Notes: generated by a model not told the origin, from the letters alone. Counted from the stretch's first letter, positions 48,627 to 58,667 are shown. The stretch is DNA of 64,000 nt from Cellulomonas cellasea (GCF_006538745.1 NZ_BJLR01000001.1:124001-188000); one strand, 5' to 3'. Numbers and translations: made by a program.

Positions 48627-49469
48627 TCAGGGGCGGCGCACGATGACGTCGCCGTAGCTGGTGCTGGCGTGGATCTCGGCCGTCGGCTGGTCGTCCGCCG
48701 GACCGTCGGTGGGGATCAGCTGGTTGCGCGCGGTGCCGTGCTCGGACGAGACGTCCAGCCACGCGGCCGTCCCCTCCGGCACGCCGACCTCGATCGTCCC
48801 GTAGGACGTCGTGAGCGTGGCCGTGCCGTGCTCGACGCTCTCGACGCGGATGCCGGCCGAGGCGGTGGTCGCGGTCAGGGTCCCGCGGACCCGCCCCACG
48901 GAGATCTCCGCGTGCGCGCCCGTGACCTGCAGGGACCCCGTCACGGAGCCGACGACGGTGGGCCCGTTGCTGGCGCGGACCGAGCCGTCGCCGGCGAGCT
49001 CGGCGATGCGGACCGAGCCGGCCGACGCCTTGACCGACGCCGCCCCCGTGATCCGGCCCACGACGACCGACCCCGCGGACACCTTGAGGTCGAGGCGCCC
49101 GGCCTCGTCGACCCGGGCGTCGCCCGCGGAGACCTGCACGTCGACCGCGCCGAGGCGGCCCTCGGCGTAGAGCGTGCCGGTCCTGCCGCTGAGGTCGGAC
49201 CCCGCGGGGAGCTCGACCGTGACGGCGATGCTCCCCGCGGCGAACGGCACGTACTGCTTCCAGGCGCGCGGACCGGTGATCGTCACGGCGTGGTCGTCGC
49301 GCCCGACCCGGACCTCCTCGGCGGTGCGCACGTCGCTCGCCTTGGCCGGGTCGGCGGGCAGCACGGTCACCACGACGTCGTCGCGGTCCCCGGCGACGAC
49401 GTGCAGGCCGGCGCCCACGGGGAGGTCGACGACGACCGGGACGGGGGTGGGTGCGGGGAACGTGGGCAT
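48627..49469 (-). CDS. DUF4097-family beta-strand repeat protein
   Basis: The 280-residue protein consists of short beta-strand repeats of the right-handed beta-helix type. Units such as GRLDLKVSAGSVVVGRITG, ASVKASAGSVRIAELAG and GSLQVTGAHAEISVGRVRG recur about every 20 residues. There is no signal peptide or membrane segment, so it is probably cytoplasmic. DUF4097 proteins are often adhesin-like or act in envelope stress, but the function here is unknown. ATG 49469 has GGAG eight bases upstream. Genes for a ribbon-helix-helix regulator and an ABC exporter flank it on the same strand. Confidence 0.82.
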   Translation of the reverse strand: MPTFPAPTPVPVVVDLPVGAGLHVVAGDRDDVVVTVLPADPAKASDVRTAEEVRVGRDDHAVTITGPRAWKQYVPFAAGSIAVTVELPAGSDLSGRTGTLYAEGRLGAVDVQVSAGDARVDEAGRLDLKVSAGSVVVGRITGAASVKASAGSVRIAELAGDGSVRASNGPTVVGSVTGSLQVTGAHAEISVGRVRGTLTATTASAGIRVESVEHGTATLTTSYGTIEVGVPEGTAAWLDVSSEHGTARNQLIPTDGPADDQPTAEIHASTSYGDVIVRRP

Positions 49470-49623
49470 GACGGCTCCAGGGCATGGGCGGGACGGCGTG
49501 GACCGGGTCGGCGGGACCCGGGTGTGCGGTGCGGGCGGCGTGCGGTGACGGGCGGCGATCGATGACGCGCCGACGTGCGACGAGGTGCCGTGCGTGGTGA
49601 CGGGCCGGCGTGCGGTGACCGGG

Positions 49624-50166
49624 TCAGCGCACCCAGCCGGTGAGGCGCGTTCCGCCCCTCGGCTCGGCGCGCGCCTGGGCGGCGGGCAGGTCGGTCGCCT
49701 GCTCGAGCGCCCCGGCGACCGCACGCACGAGCCAGGTGTTGACGGAGAGGCCCTCCCGGGCGGCGGCGAGCTCGACCTGGGCCTTGAGGTGGTCGGGCAG
49801 GCGGAGCGTGGTGCGGGTCGTGGCCCCGGCGTCGATGTCCGACGGCGCGGGCAGTGCGGCGGGCGTGGGTGCGGCCGGCGATGCCGGGGCCCACGACGGC
49901 GCCGTCGCCGGTTCCGGGCGGGCACCGGGCAGCTCGACGACGAACTCCGGGCCGCCGCTGCGCAGCCGCACGTCGACCGAGCCGGGTGCGAGCTCCGCGG
50001 AGATCTCGCCGGCGGCGGCGGTGAGCGCGTCCAGCAGGACGAGCCGGACGGCGGCGTCGAGCGGTGCGGCGAGCCGTTGCGCGAGCTCGCGGGCGTCCTG
50101 ACCTGCGGCGTCGGCGGCCGAGGCCAGCCGGTGCTGCAGGTCGTCGACGTAGCGGGTCAGGTCCAT
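49624..50166 (-). CDS. Ribbon-helix-helix (HicB-like) DNA-binding protein
   Basis: The 180-residue protein has a helical N-terminal half (MDLTRYVDDLQHRLASAADA), a short Pro/Ala linker near residues 85-110 and a C-terminal ribbon-helix-helix. The latter is TRTTLRLPDHLKAQVELAAAREGLSVNTWLVRAVAGAL, the HicB/CopG pattern in which the RTTLRLP strand contacts DNA. No toxin-like HicA gene lies beside it, so it is more likely a local repressor than an antitoxin. ATG 50166 follows a CATTAT -10 by six bases with no ribosome-binding site (leaderless). Its likely operator sits between that -10 and the -35. Confidence 0.83.
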   Translation of the reverse strand: MDLTRYVDDLQHRLASAADAAGQDARELAQRLAAPLDAAVRLVLLDALTAAAGEISAELAPGSVDVRLRSGGPEFVVELPGARPEPATAPSWAPASPAAPTPAALPAPSDIDAGATTRTTLRLPDHLKAQVELAAAREGLSVNTWLVRAVAGALEQATDLPAAQARAEPRGGTRLTGWVR

Positions 50167-50172
50167 GACGCC

Positions 50173-50202
50173 ATAATGACACCACCAGTGGTGTCATGAC
50201 AA
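50173..50202 (-). promoter_or_regulatory. Promoter with a palindromic operator between -35 and -10
   Basis: On the minus strand TTGTCA (50197-50202) and CATTAT (50173-50178) are 18 bases apart. A perfect palindrome with ten-base arms ATGACACCAC and GTGGTGTCAT and a two-base centre (50176-50197) fills that spacer. It is very probably the autoregulatory site of the ribbon-helix-helix protein. Confidence 0.8.
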
Positions 50203-50218
50203 GGGCTTGTGCGAGGTG

Positions 50219-50234
50219 GTGGTGTCACAGTGAC
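50219..50234. promoter_or_regulatory. Second half-site GTGGTGTCA near the ribbon-helix-helix gene
   Basis: GTGGTGTCA (50219-50227) repeats one arm of the main operator 21 bases beyond it and overlaps a smaller palindrome, GTCAC-A-GTGAC. It could be a weaker binding site for the same regulator. Confidence 0.45.
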
Positions 50235-50280
50235 GCAGCGCGACGCCACAACGCGTCCGGTGCCTGCCTGAGCAAGCCCG

Positions 50281-50604
50281 TCAGCCCGCGGGGCGCCGCT
50301 CGACGAGCACCACCGTCATCTGCGTGTCCGCCCACGAGGTGTGCTGCTCGCCCGGCGACCAGCGCACGAGGGAGCCGGCCCGGACCGGGTGCTCGACGTC
50401 GTCGTCCCCGGCCACGCGCCCCTCTCCGGAGACGACGACGAACACCTGCTCGCTGTCGGCGGGGTGCCGGGGGAACGACGCGCCCGGCTCGAGGACCGCG
50501 AGGTCGACCCGGACGGACTCCGCGGCCGTCCCCCGCACCAGCCTGCTCATGGCGACCCCCGGCAGGCCCGGATGGGAGGACAGGTCGACGTTCTCCACGA
50601 GCAT
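50281..50604 (-). CDS. Small cupin-domain protein
   Basis: The 107-residue protein is a single cupin barrel. The first motif, PGASFPRHPADSEQVFVVVSGEGRV, has histidine and glutamate metal ligands. The second, WSPGEQHTSWADTQMTVVLVE, carries one histidine. Enzymatic and sensor functions are both possible and none can be inferred. ATG 50604 follows TACGGT by seven bases without a strong ribosome-binding site, so the mRNA may be leaderless. The gene runs in the same direction as the ribbon-helix-helix gene, but that gene has its own promoter, so no operon is implied. Confidence 0.72.
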   Translation of the reverse strand: MLVENVDLSSHPGLPGVAMSRLVRGTAAESVRVDLAVLEPGASFPRHPADSEQVFVVVSGEGRVAGDDDVEHPVRAGSLVRWSPGEQHTSWADTQMTVVLVERRPAG

Positions 50605-50662
50605 GGCTCTCACCGTAGGCCTGGAGCCTCCTCCGAGACCCTCGGGACCCACGAGTTCTGCG

Positions 50663-51325
50663 TCAGCCGCCCGAGCCGATCCTCACCCGGCGCCCGTCGA
50701 CCGAGAGCCCCTCGCGCGCGACGCGGCCCACGACGTCCACGAGCAGCTCCCGCTCGACCGTCTTGATCCGCTCGTGCAGGCGCGCCTCGTCGTCGTCGTC
50801 CCGGACCTCGACGGCGCGCTGGGCGATGATCGGGCCGGTGTCGACGCCCGCGTCGATCAGGTGGACGGTGCACCCGGTGACCTTCACGCCGTGCGCGAGC
50901 GCGTCCCGCACGCCGTGCGCCCCGGGGAACGACGGCAGCAGCGCGGGGTGCGTGTTGATCACGCGGCCGCCCCAGCGGGCCAGGAACGGGGCGCCGAGCA
51001 GCCGCATGAAGCCGGCGCTCACGACCAGGCTCGGGCGGAACACCCCGACGGCCTCGGCGAGCGCGGCGTCCCACGCGGCCCGGTCGTCGAAGTCCCCGGG
51101 CCGGACGACGACCGTCGCGACGCCGGCCTCCCGGGCGAGCACCAGCCCGCCGGCGTCGGGCTTGTCGCTCACGACGCCCACGACGCGCGCGCCGTAGGCC
51201 GGGTCGGCGTGCGCCGCCAGCAGCGCGGCGAGGTTGGAGCCGGTGCCGGAGAGGAGGACGACGACGCGCGTCGACGTCGGGACGACGTCCGGGCGGGGGG
51301 TGCGGGGCGTGTTCGGAGCGGGCAC
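50663..51325 (-). CDS. purN: Phosphoribosylglycinamide formyltransferase
   Basis: This enzyme formylates GAR with 10-formyl-THF, the third step of purine synthesis. The 220-residue protein has VVVLLSGTGSNLAALLAA at the start, the catalytic asparagine and histidine in INTHPALLPSFPGAHG, and the aspartate in HLIDAGVDTGPII. The start is GTG 51325, preceded by TAGGGT with a six-base gap, so it is probably leaderless. It is 39 bases from the divergent membrane-protein gene and the two promoters overlap. Unlike many relatives it is not adjacent to purH, which lies 6 kb away behind an accessory block. Confidence 0.95.
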   Translation of the reverse strand: MPAPNTPRTPRPDVVPTSTRVVVLLSGTGSNLAALLAAHADPAYGARVVGVVSDKPDAGGLVLAREAGVATVVVRPGDFDDRAAWDAALAEAVGVFRPSLVVSAGFMRLLGAPFLARWGGRVINTHPALLPSFPGAHGVRDALAHGVKVTGCTVHLIDAGVDTGPIIAQRAVEVRDDDDEARLHERIKTVERELLVDVVGRVAREGLSVDGRRVRIGSGG

Positions 51326-51364
51326 GCGCCGACCCTAGCGGCCGCGATGCGCGAGAATGCTCGG

Positions 51365-51925
51365 GTGAGCAACCCGTACGCGCCGCCGAAGGAGGGCGCC
51401 GCGCGTCCGGACCTGCGTCCCGATGCCTCGCGCACGCCGCGGGCTCCCGGTGACGGGCCGGGCGCGCCCGGCCCGCAGGGACCCGGCGGCACCCGTCCGC
51501 CCGTACCGCCGCGCGAGCCGCCCGACCCGGACCAGGTCCGCCGCGCGTCCCGCCAGCTCCTGCACTTCTGGCTGCTCGTGCTCGGCGCCGTCGTCACGAT
51601 CGCGCTGCCGCTGCCGTGGAAGGCCGGCGCCCTCGTGCTCGTCGGCGCCGCCCTCGTGGTCGGCGGCCGGGCGCTCGTCACGACGTGGCGGGCACGCCTG
51701 CCCGGGCTCATGCTCCCGATGATCGTCGCCGGGCTGGCCTTCACCGGTCTGATCGGGACCGCGCTCCTCGGCATGATCTCGATGTGGCCGCTCTTTCAGG
51801 AGCGCGAGGACTGCCTGCGGGGCGCGCTCACGGTGAGCGCCCAGGCGGAGTGCGAGAGCGCCTTCATGGACGAGCTGTCCGACCGGGGCCTCGACGTCGA
51901 CCGCACCCTGCGCAGCCGCCCCTAG
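51365..51925 (+). CDS. Small membrane protein of unknown function
   Basis: The 186-residue protein has a Pro/Gly/Arg-rich N-terminus of about 55 residues, then three predicted membrane helices near residues 66-83, 85-103 and 118-142. It ends with a short tail containing cysteines in DCLRGALTVSAQAECESAF. I do not recognise a family. GTG 51365 lies six bases after GAGAAT, so it is probably leaderless. It is divergent from purN and convergent with the DUF6350 gene, from which 46 bases separate it. Confidence 0.7.
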   Translation: MSNPYAPPKEGAARPDLRPDASRTPRAPGDGPGAPGPQGPGGTRPPVPPREPPDPDQVRRASRQLLHFWLLVLGAVVTIALPLPWKAGALVLVGAALVVGGRALVTTWRARLPGLMLPMIVAGLAFTGLIGTALLGMISMWPLFQEREDCLRGALTVSAQAECESAFMDELSDRGLDVDRTLRSRP

Positions 51926-51971
51926 GAACGCGCTCCTCCCAGCCCGCAGGCGTGCAGGGGCTCGCTCCCTG

Positions 51972-53264
51972 TCAGCCCTCGGGCCTGCGCTCACCCTCCG
52001 GGCGCGTCCCCCCGCCCGACCTCCGCCGAAAGTTCCGCACCGCGTCGCGCACGAGCGGCTCCGCCGGGAGCGCGACGAGCAGCGCACCGAGCGCGACCCC
52101 GAGCGCGACGAGCCCGCCGACCGGCGCCCAGGACGCCCCGACCTCGGCCATCCTCCCGGGGCCGACGGCCCCGCTCGCGAGCGACACGAGCCCCGCGGCG
52201 CACGCCCCGGCAGCCAGCCCCGCGGTCACGCCCGCCACGACCATGTCCCGCGCGCGGTCCGGGACCGTCCGACGGTGCAGCCACCAGCCGGCGACGCAGC
52301 CCGCGAGCACGAGCAGCACGGGCGCCGCGACGAGCGGCCCCCCGGCCATGTCGGGCTGCGGCAGCGCCCCGAGCACCGGCAGCGCGGGGATCGGGCCCGG
52401 CACCACCTCGGCCGTCGTGAACGTCGTGCCCGTCCCGACGTGGAACCCCGGCCCGGCCAGCCACGCGGACGCCCACACGACGAGGTTCGGCAGGAACGCG
52501 AGCTCCGCGAGCGCGAGCACCCCCCCGCCGACCGCGTCGAGGTCGAGCGCCTCGATCACGTCGACGATCGTCGCGCGCCCGGCGAGCACCCACAGGACCG
52601 TGACGAGCGACGCGACGGCGAGCACGAGCGCGACCGCGAGCACCCCCGCGGGCACCCCGGCGCGCACCGGCGCAGGGACGCGCGACCACAGGGGCCGGGT
52701 CAGGCCGCGCAACGGGGGTGCCTCGGGGCGGCGCGCCAGCCCGGTCGCGAGCCCCAGCCCGGAGACGACGAGCGCGCCGGAGGCCGCGAGCACCACGTGA
52801 CCGACCGACGCGCGCACGAGCAGCGAGAGGACGACCGCGACCGCGACGTACCCGCCGACCCCGGCGGACAGCGCGAGCGACGTCGGGTAGCCGGAGCGCC
52901 GGGCCGAGGCGTGGCACGTGTACAGCGCGAGCAGCGTGAGGCCGAGCGGCACGAGGGTCACGACGTCGGAGCCGACCGCGAGCGGGACCCCGTGCGCGAG
53001 CAGCCAGAGCCCGGTCCCGAGCTCGAGCGAGCGGGTCCACGGGACCTCGGCGTTCGACGGGTCCGCCGACGTCACGACGTACGCGGCGACCGCCGGCAGC
53101 ACGACCACCAGGAGCGACAGGACCGCGCCCTGGAGCCCCGCGAGCAGGCCCGCGACCCACCGGGCCGCACCCTCGCCGTCGCCGAACCGGGACGCGCCGT
53201 CGTCGGTCGTGAGCAGCTGACGACGCACGCGCTGGAGTCGCTCGGTTCCGCTGGGGGTGCTCAC
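51972..53264 (-). CDS. DUF6350-family multipass membrane protein
   Basis: The 430-residue protein has about ten predicted membrane helices. The stretch FLPNLVVWASAWLAGPGFHVGTGTTFTTAEVVPGPIPALPVLGALPQP near residue 265 is the conserved extracytoplasmic loop of the DUF6350 family found next to sucD in actinobacteria. Names linking it to cell division exist for relatives, but function here is not established by the sequence. GTG 53264 follows GACGAT by six bases and is possibly leaderless. It lies between purN and sucD on the same strand. Confidence 0.8.
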   Translation of the reverse strand: MSTPSGTERLQRVRRQLLTTDDGASRFGDGEGAARWVAGLLAGLQGAVLSLLVVVLPAVAAYVVTSADPSNAEVPWTRSLELGTGLWLLAHGVPLAVGSDVVTLVPLGLTLLALYTCHASARRSGYPTSLALSAGVGGYVAVAVVLSLLVRASVGHVVLAASGALVVSGLGLATGLARRPEAPPLRGLTRPLWSRVPAPVRAGVPAGVLAVALVLAVASLVTVLWVLAGRATIVDVIEALDLDAVGGGVLALAELAFLPNLVVWASAWLAGPGFHVGTGTTFTTAEVVPGPIPALPVLGALPQPDMAGGPLVAAPVLLVLAGCVAGWWLHRRTVPDRARDMVVAGVTAGLAAGACAAGLVSLASGAVGPGRMAEVGASWAPVGGLVALGVALGALLVALPAEPLVRDAVRNFRRRSGGGTRPEGERRPEG

Positions 53265-53395
53265 GGGTCCATCGTCGCTGCCGGGAGGCCCGCAGCGCGC
53301 GAGGCGGTGCGGCGTGCCGGGAATGTCGCACGACACACGGACGGCGCCGCGCCCCTCGCGGGGGCACGGCGCCGTCGGGTGCGGTCAGGTGCGGG

Positions 53396-54301
53396 TCAGG
53401 ACAGCAGCTCGCGCGCGAGCGCCGCCGTCTCGCTCGGGGTCTTGCCGACCTTGACCCCGGCGGCCTCGAGGGCCTCCTTCTTCGCCTGCGCGGTGCCCGC
53501 GGAGCCGGAGACGATGGCGCCGGCGTGGCCCATCGTCTTGCCCTCGGGCGCCGTGAAGCCCGCGACGTAGCCCACGACCGGCTTCGTCACGTGCTCCTGG
53601 ATGTAGGCCGCCGCGCGCTCCTCGGCGTCGCCGCCGATCTCGCCGATGAGCACGATGAGCTCGGTGTCGGGGTCCGCCTCGAACGCCTCGAGCGCGTCGA
53701 TGTGCGTCGTGCCGATGATCGGGTCGCCGCCGATGCCGATGGCCGTGGAGAACCCGAAGTCCCGCAGCTCGTACATCATCTGGTAGGTCAGCGTGCCCGA
53801 CTTCGACACGAGGCCGACCTTGCCGGGGCCCGTGATGTCCGCCGGGATGATGCCGACGTTCGACTTCCCGGGGCTGATCAGGCCGGGGCAGTTGGGGCCG
53901 ATCAGGCGGACGCCCTTGTCCTGCGCGTACGCGAAGAACTCGGCGGTGTCGTCGACCGGGACGCCCTCGGTGATGATGACGACGAGCGGGACGCCCGCGT
54001 CGACGGCCTCGACGACCGCGGCCTTGGTGTGGGCCGGCGGCACGAAGATGACCGACACGTCGGCACCGGTCTGCGCGACGGCCTCGGCCACCGAGCCGAA
54101 CACCGGCACCGACACCGACACCGACGCGGCGTGCGCGCCCGAGCCGGTCGGGAACTCGACGGAGGTGCCGGCCTTGCGCGGGTTCACGCCGCCGACGACC
54201 GTCGTGCCGCTCGCGAGCATGCGCGTCGTGTGCTTCTGGCCCTCGGAGCCGGTCATGCCCTGGACGATGACCTTGGATGCCTCGGTCAGGAAGATCGCCA
54301 T
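53396..54301 (-). CDS. sucD: Succinyl-CoA synthetase alpha subunit
   Basis: This is the alpha subunit of succinyl-CoA ligase, which makes ATP or GTP from succinyl-CoA in the TCA cycle. The 301-residue protein binds CoA through its N-terminal Rossmann domain ([18 protein letters not shown]). It carries the phosphorylated histidine in [21 protein letters not shown] near residue 245. [17 protein letters not shown] is a further signature. It is co-directional with sucC across 51 bases and probably co-transcribed from the sucC promoter. Confidence 0.97.
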   Translation of the reverse strand: MAIFLTEASKVIVQGMTGSEGQKHTTRMLASGTTVVGGVNPRKAGTSVEFPTGSGAHAASVSVSVPVFGSVAEAVAQTGADVSVIFVPPAHTKAAVVEAVDAGVPLVVIITEGVPVDDTAEFFAYAQDKGVRLIGPNCPGLISPGKSNVGIIPADITGPGKVGLVSKSGTLTYQMMYELRDFGFSTAIGIGGDPIIGTTHIDALEAFEADPDTELIVLIGEIGGDAEERAAAYIQEHVTKPVVGYVAGFTAPEGKTMGHAGAIVSGSAGTAQAKKEALEAAGVKVGKTPSETAALARELLS

Positions 54302-54352
54302 GTCTGCTGTTCTCTCGTCTCTCGCGTCTGCGTGGGTGAGGGGCGGCCGGGC

Positions 54353-55534
54353 TCAGGCGGCGGCGTGCGCCAGCTCGGCGGCCTTGTCCGCGCCGCCGTC
54401 CATGGTCTCGGCGAGCGTGACGAGCGGGTGGCCCGCCTCGGCGAGGATCCGCCGGCCCTCGAGCACGTTGTTGCCGTCGAGGCGCACCACGAGCGGCTTG
54501 GTCGCGTGGTCGCCGAGGATCTCGAGCGCCGCGACGATGCCGTTGGCGACCGCGTCGCACGCCGTGATGCCGCCGAAGACGTTGACGAACACGGCCTTGA
54601 CCTGCGGGTCCGAGAGGATGATGTCGAGACCGGCGGCCATGACCTCGGCCGACGCGCCGCCCCCGATGTCGAGGAAGTTGGCGGGCTTGACCCCGCCGTG
54701 CGCCTCGCCGGCGTAGGCGACGACGTCGAGCGTGCTCATGACGAGCCCCGCGCCGTTGCCGATGATGCCGACCTGGCCGTCGAGCTTGACGTAGTTGAGG
54801 TCCTTCGCCTTGGCGGCGGCCTCGAGCGGGTCGGCGGCCTCGGCGTCCTCGAGCGCGGCGTGGTCCGGGTGGCGGAACGCGGCGTTGCCGTCGAGCGTCA
54901 CCTTGCCGTCGAGCGCGACGATCTCGCCGTCCTCCGTGAGGACCAGCGGGTTGACCTCGACGAGCGTGGCGTCCTCGTTCTCGTAGACGTCCCAGAGCTT
55001 CTGCAGCACCGCGGCGACCTTGGGGGCGACGTCGGCGTCGAAGCCGGCGGCCCGGACGATCTCGTCGGCCTTGGCCGCGTCGATGCCGGTGCGCGGGTCG
55101 ACCGCGACCTTCGCGAGGGCCTCGGGGCGCTCGACGGCGAGCTGCTCGATCTCCATGCCGCCCTCGACGCTCGCCATCGCGAGGTACCGGCGCTCGGCCC
55201 GGTCGAGCAGCACCGAGAAGTAGTACTCCTTGGCGATCTTGGCGCCCGCGGCGATCATCACGCGGTGGACCGTGTGGCCCTTGATGTCCATGCCGAGGAT
55301 CGCCTCGGCGTGCTGCGCGGCCTCGTCGGCCGAGCGGGCGAGCTTGACGCCGCCGGCCTTGCCGCGGCCACCCGTCTTGACCTGCGCCTTGACCACGACG
55401 ACGCCGGGCCGGCCGCCGAGCAGCTGCTCGGCGCCCGCGCGGGCCTCCTCGGGGGTCGTGGCGACCACGCCGCCGAGCACGGGAACGCCGTGCTTCTCGA
55501 AGATGTCACGTGCCTGGTACTCGAACAGGTCCAC
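54353..55534 (-). CDS. sucC: Succinyl-CoA synthetase beta subunit
   Basis: This ATP-grasp subunit of succinyl-CoA ligase binds the nucleotide. The 393-residue protein starts with GTG and [22 protein letters not shown]. It has the phosphate loop [14 protein letters not shown], the ATP-grasp strand [12 protein letters not shown] and [18 protein letters not shown] near the C-terminus. The start is GTG 55534 with GGAAGG ten bases upstream. Its promoter carries an 11-base motif also found before icd, suggesting joint control of TCA-cycle genes. Confidence 0.97.
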   Translation of the reverse strand: MDLFEYQARDIFEKHGVPVLGGVVATTPEEARAGAEQLLGGRPGVVVVKAQVKTGGRGKAGGVKLARSADEAAQHAEAILGMDIKGHTVHRVMIAAGAKIAKEYYFSVLLDRAERRYLAMASVEGGMEIEQLAVERPEALAKVAVDPRTGIDAAKADEIVRAAGFDADVAPKVAAVLQKLWDVYENEDATLVEVNPLVLTEDGEIVALDGKVTLDGNAAFRHPDHAALEDAEAADPLEAAAKAKDLNYVKLDGQVGIIGNGAGLVMSTLDVVAYAGEAHGGVKPANFLDIGGGASAEVMAAGLDIILSDPQVKAVFVNVFGGITACDAVANGIVAALEILGDHATKPLVVRLDGNNVLEGRRILAEAGHPLVTLAETMDGGADKAAELAHAAA

Positions 55535-55611
55535 CTGGCTTGGTCCTTCCGTCGACCCACGATCGCGACCTCGTCTGGCCGCAGCGCCCCGTCGATCGTA
55601 GCCGTGGATCG

Positions 55612-55636
55612 CAAGTATCTTCACATCGAGAGATGT
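55612..55636 (-). promoter_or_regulatory. sucC promoter with TCTCTCGATGT motif
   Basis: On the minus strand ACATCTCTCGATGT contains the same 11 bases found before icd. It is followed by GAAGATACT, where GATACT is a plausible -10. It forms an inverted repeat ACATC with GATGT around four bases. The promoter would give a leader of about 70 bases. Confidence 0.5.
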
Positions 55637-55776
55637 CGCCTGGGCCACACCGAGCCGGTCCACCCCGGAGTCCGGCCGTCTCCGCCTCTCGGCTCGCTGC
55701 CCGCTCGGCGCCCGGCATCGCCCGGTCCCACGGCCCGGCGTGCGCGGGACCGACGGACGTGGCAGGGACGCAGCCG

Positions 55777-58605
55777 TCAGAGCTTGGTGACCGGGGAGAA
55801 CCGCAGCAGCAGCCGCTTGGTGCCCTCGCTGCCGAAGTCGACCTTCGCGACGGCGTTCGGCCCCGAGCCCTCGAGCGCGATGACCGTGCCCATGCCGTAG
55901 GCGTCGTGCGTGACCTTGTCGCCGAGCGCGAGACTCGGCACCGCGCCGTCCGGCCGCGGCGTCGCGGACCCGAACTTCGGTCCGTCCGCCCCTGCACCGG
56001 CCGTGCCGGCCCCGCCCGCACTGCCCGACGGGGTCGAGCGCGCACGCGAGCCCGCTGCGCCGCGCGAGCCCGCGTCGGACCGCGTGCCGCCGCCGGAGCC
56101 GTAGTACCCGCCCGACCCGCTCGACCGCGAGCCGCCCGAGCCGAAGCCCCCGGACCCGTAGCTGCCCGACCCGTACCCGGACCCGGGTCCCGGGCGCCGC
56201 AGCACGTCCATGCTCGACTCGCGCCGGCGCCAGTCGACGAGGTCCTCCGGCAGGTCGTCGAGGAACCGGCTCGCCGGGAACTCGTTCGGCACGCCCCACG
56301 CGGTGCGCACCGCGGCGCGCGAGATGTACAGCCGCTCCCGCGCGCGGGTCAGGCCGACGTACGCGAGCCGGCGCTCCTCGGCGAGCTGGTCGGTGTCGGC
56401 GAGCGAGCGCATGTGCGGGAACGTCCCGTCCTCCATGCCCGTGAGGAACACGACCGGGAACTCCAGGCCCTTCGCGGTGTGCAGCGTCATGAGCGTCACG
56501 ACGCCCTGGTCCGCGCCGCCCTCGCCGCCGCCCGGGATCTGGTCGGAGTCCGCCACGAGCGACACGCGCTCGAGGAAGTCCGCGAGCCCGCCCTCGGGCT
56601 CCGACTCCTCGAACTCGGACGCGACCGCGTGGAGCTCGGAGAGGTTCTCGACGCGCGAGGCGTCCTGCGGGTCCTCGCTGGCCCGCAGCTCCGCGAGCAG
56701 CCCCGACCGGTCGAGCACCGCCCCCAGCACCTCGGCCGGCCCGGCGCCCGAGTCCACGAGCGCCCGCAGCTCGGCCATCATCGTCGCGAAGCCGCGCAGG
56801 CCCGTGACGGCCCGTGTGCCGAGGCCGGGGACCTCGTCGAGCCGCTCGAGCGCCGCGCCGAACGAGATCCGCTCCCGCTCGGCGTACGCGCTGACCATCG
56901 CCTCCGAGCGGTCGCCGAGCCCGCGCTTCGGGACGTTGAGGATGCGGCGGACGTTGACGTCGTCGTCCGGGTTCGCGAGCGCGCGCAGGTAGGCGACCGC
57001 GTCCTTGACCTCGCGGCGCTCGTAGAAGCGCGTGCCGCCGACGACCTTGTACGGCAGGCCGACGCGGATCAGCACCTCCTCGAGCGCGCGGGACTGGGCG
57101 TTCGCGCGGTAGAACACCGCGACGTCCCCGGGGCGCACACCCGCGGAGTCCCCGAGGCGGTCGATCTCCTCGGCGACGAACCGCGCCTCCTCGTGCTCGT
57201 TGTCCGCGACGTACGCGACGATCTGCGCGCCCGCGCCCGAGTCGGTCCACAGCCGCTTGGGCCCCCGGCCCGGGTTGCGGCTGATCACGGCGTTCGCGGC
57301 GGACAGGATCGTCTGGGTCGAGCGGTAGTTCTGCTCGAGCAGGATCGTGCGCGCGTCCGGGTAGTCGGCCTCGAACTCGAGGATGTTGCGGATCGTCGCG
57401 CCGCGGAACGCGTAGATCGACTGGTCCGCGTCGCCGACGACCGTGAGCTCGCCGCGCAGCTCGTCGCGCCCGGCCTCCCCCGGACCGCCGTCGCCCGCAC
57501 CACCCTGGGCCGACCCGCCCGCAGCGGCACCGTCCGCCGCCGCTGCGCGCACCGCGGCACCGACGCCCGCCAGCTCGCGCACGAGCGTGTACTGCGCGTG
57601 GTTGGTGTCCTGGTACTCGTCGACCAGGACGTGCCGGAACCGCCGGCGGTAGTGCTCCGCGACGGCCGGGAACGCCTGCAGCAGGTTGACGGTCGTCATG
57701 ATGAGGTCGTCGAAGTCGAGCGCGTGGGCCTGGCGCAGCCGGGTCTGATAGCGCTGGTAGACCTGCGCCAGCACGGCGTCGAACGAGCCCGCGTCGCTCG
57801 GGACCGTCGCGGCGAACGTCTCGGGGTCGACGAGCTCGTCCTTGAGCGCCGAGATCTTGGACCCGAGCGCCTTGGGCGGGTACTTCTTGGAGTCGAGGTC
57901 GAGCTCGCGCGCGACCATCGTCAGGAGGCGCTGGGAGTCCGCCGAGTCGTAGATCGAGAAGGTCGACCGCAGCCCGAGCGTCGCGGCCTCCTTGCGCAGG
58001 ATGCGCACGCACGCCGAGTGGAACGTCGAGACCCACATCATCCGGGCCTGCGGGCCGACGATCGCCTCGACGCGCTCGCGCATCTCGGCGGCGGCCTTGT
58101 TCGTGAAGGTGATCGCGAGGATCTCCCCCGGGCGCGCCTGCCGGGTCGCGAGCAGGTGCGCGATGCGGTGCGTGAGGACGCGCGTCTTGCCCGAGCCGGC
58201 CCCCGCGACGATGAGCAGCGGGCTGCCGCGGTGCAGCACGGCCTCGCGCTGCTCCGGGTTGAGCCCCTCGAGCAGCGCGTCCGGCTCGACGCGGGAACGG
58301 CGCGAGCCGTGCGCGTGCTCGTCGTCCGCGTGCCGGTCCTCGGCCGGAGAGGCGTGCACGCGGCCGTCGGGCACGTCGTCCGCCGCGTCGTGGGTGCGCG
58401 CCGGCGTGGCCGCGGGCAGCGACGCGTCGTCCGGCACGTCGAGCGTCGCCTGGGTGAACGCGCGCCCGCGCGCGCCCGGCACGCCCGAGGCGGCGTCGGC
58501 GGGGCGCCCCGCCCCCGGTCCGCGCTGGGCTGCGGCGGTCGTCGGGCGCGGGAGGTCGGCTGCGCCGAAGCCGGGCAGCGGGAGGTTCTCGAAGAGCGAC
58601 GTCAT
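55777..58605 (-). CDS. pcrA: ATP-dependent DNA helicase PcrA/UvrD
   Basis: This superfamily 1A helicase acts in nucleotide-excision repair and replication restart. The 942-residue protein has an N-terminal extension of about 100 residues, then motif [11 protein letters not shown] (near 130), motif [12 protein letters not shown] (near 325), the [10 protein letters not shown] region and [21 protein letters not shown]. Two low-complexity inserts, Gly/Ala-rich near residues 345-380 and Gly/Ser-rich near 815-895, interrupt or follow the helicase core. Length is at the high end of the family because of them. ATG 58605 is used; no strong ribosome-binding site is visible. Confidence 0.95.
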   Translation of the reverse strand: MTSLFENLPLPGFGAADLPRPTTAAAQRGPGAGRPADAASGVPGARGRAFTQATLDVPDDASLPAATPARTHDAADDVPDGRVHASPAEDRHADDEHAHGSRRSRVEPDALLEGLNPEQREAVLHRGSPLLIVAGAGSGKTRVLTHRIAHLLATRQARPGEILAITFTNKAAAEMRERVEAIVGPQARMMWVSTFHSACVRILRKEAATLGLRSTFSIYDSADSQRLLTMVARELDLDSKKYPPKALGSKISALKDELVDPETFAATVPSDAGSFDAVLAQVYQRYQTRLRQAHALDFDDLIMTTVNLLQAFPAVAEHYRRRFRHVLVDEYQDTNHAQYTLVRELAGVGAAVRAAAADGAAAGGSAQGGAGDGGPGEAGRDELRGELTVVGDADQSIYAFRGATIRNILEFEADYPDARTILLEQNYRSTQTILSAANAVISRNPGRGPKRLWTDSGAGAQIVAYVADNEHEEARFVAEEIDRLGDSAGVRPGDVAVFYRANAQSRALEEVLIRVGLPYKVVGGTRFYERREVKDAVAYLRALANPDDDVNVRRILNVPKRGLGDRSEAMVSAYAERERISFGAALERLDEVPGLGTRAVTGLRGFATMMAELRALVDSGAGPAEVLGAVLDRSGLLAELRASEDPQDASRVENLSELHAVASEFEESEPEGGLADFLERVSLVADSDQIPGGGEGGADQGVVTLMTLHTAKGLEFPVVFLTGMEDGTFPHMRSLADTDQLAEERRLAYVGLTRARERLYISRAAVRTAWGVPNEFPASRFLDDLPEDLVDWRRRESSMDVLRRPGPGSGYGSGSYGSGGFGSGGSRSSGSGGYYGSGGGTRSDAGSRGAAGSRARSTPSGSAGGAGTAGAGADGPKFGSATPRPDGAVPSLALGDKVTHDAYGMGTVIALEGSGPNAVAKVDFGSEGTKRLLLRFSPVTKL

Positions 58606-58667
58606 GGCACCACCAGCCTAGGCAACGCCACCGACACCCCGGTACACGCCCCGCCAGCGGGCACCGC

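Noticed and set aside
49624-50166. HicB-like protein considered as part of a toxin-antitoxin pair
   Set aside because: No HicA-type gene lies on either side, and the flanking genes encode a DUF4097 protein and a cupin.
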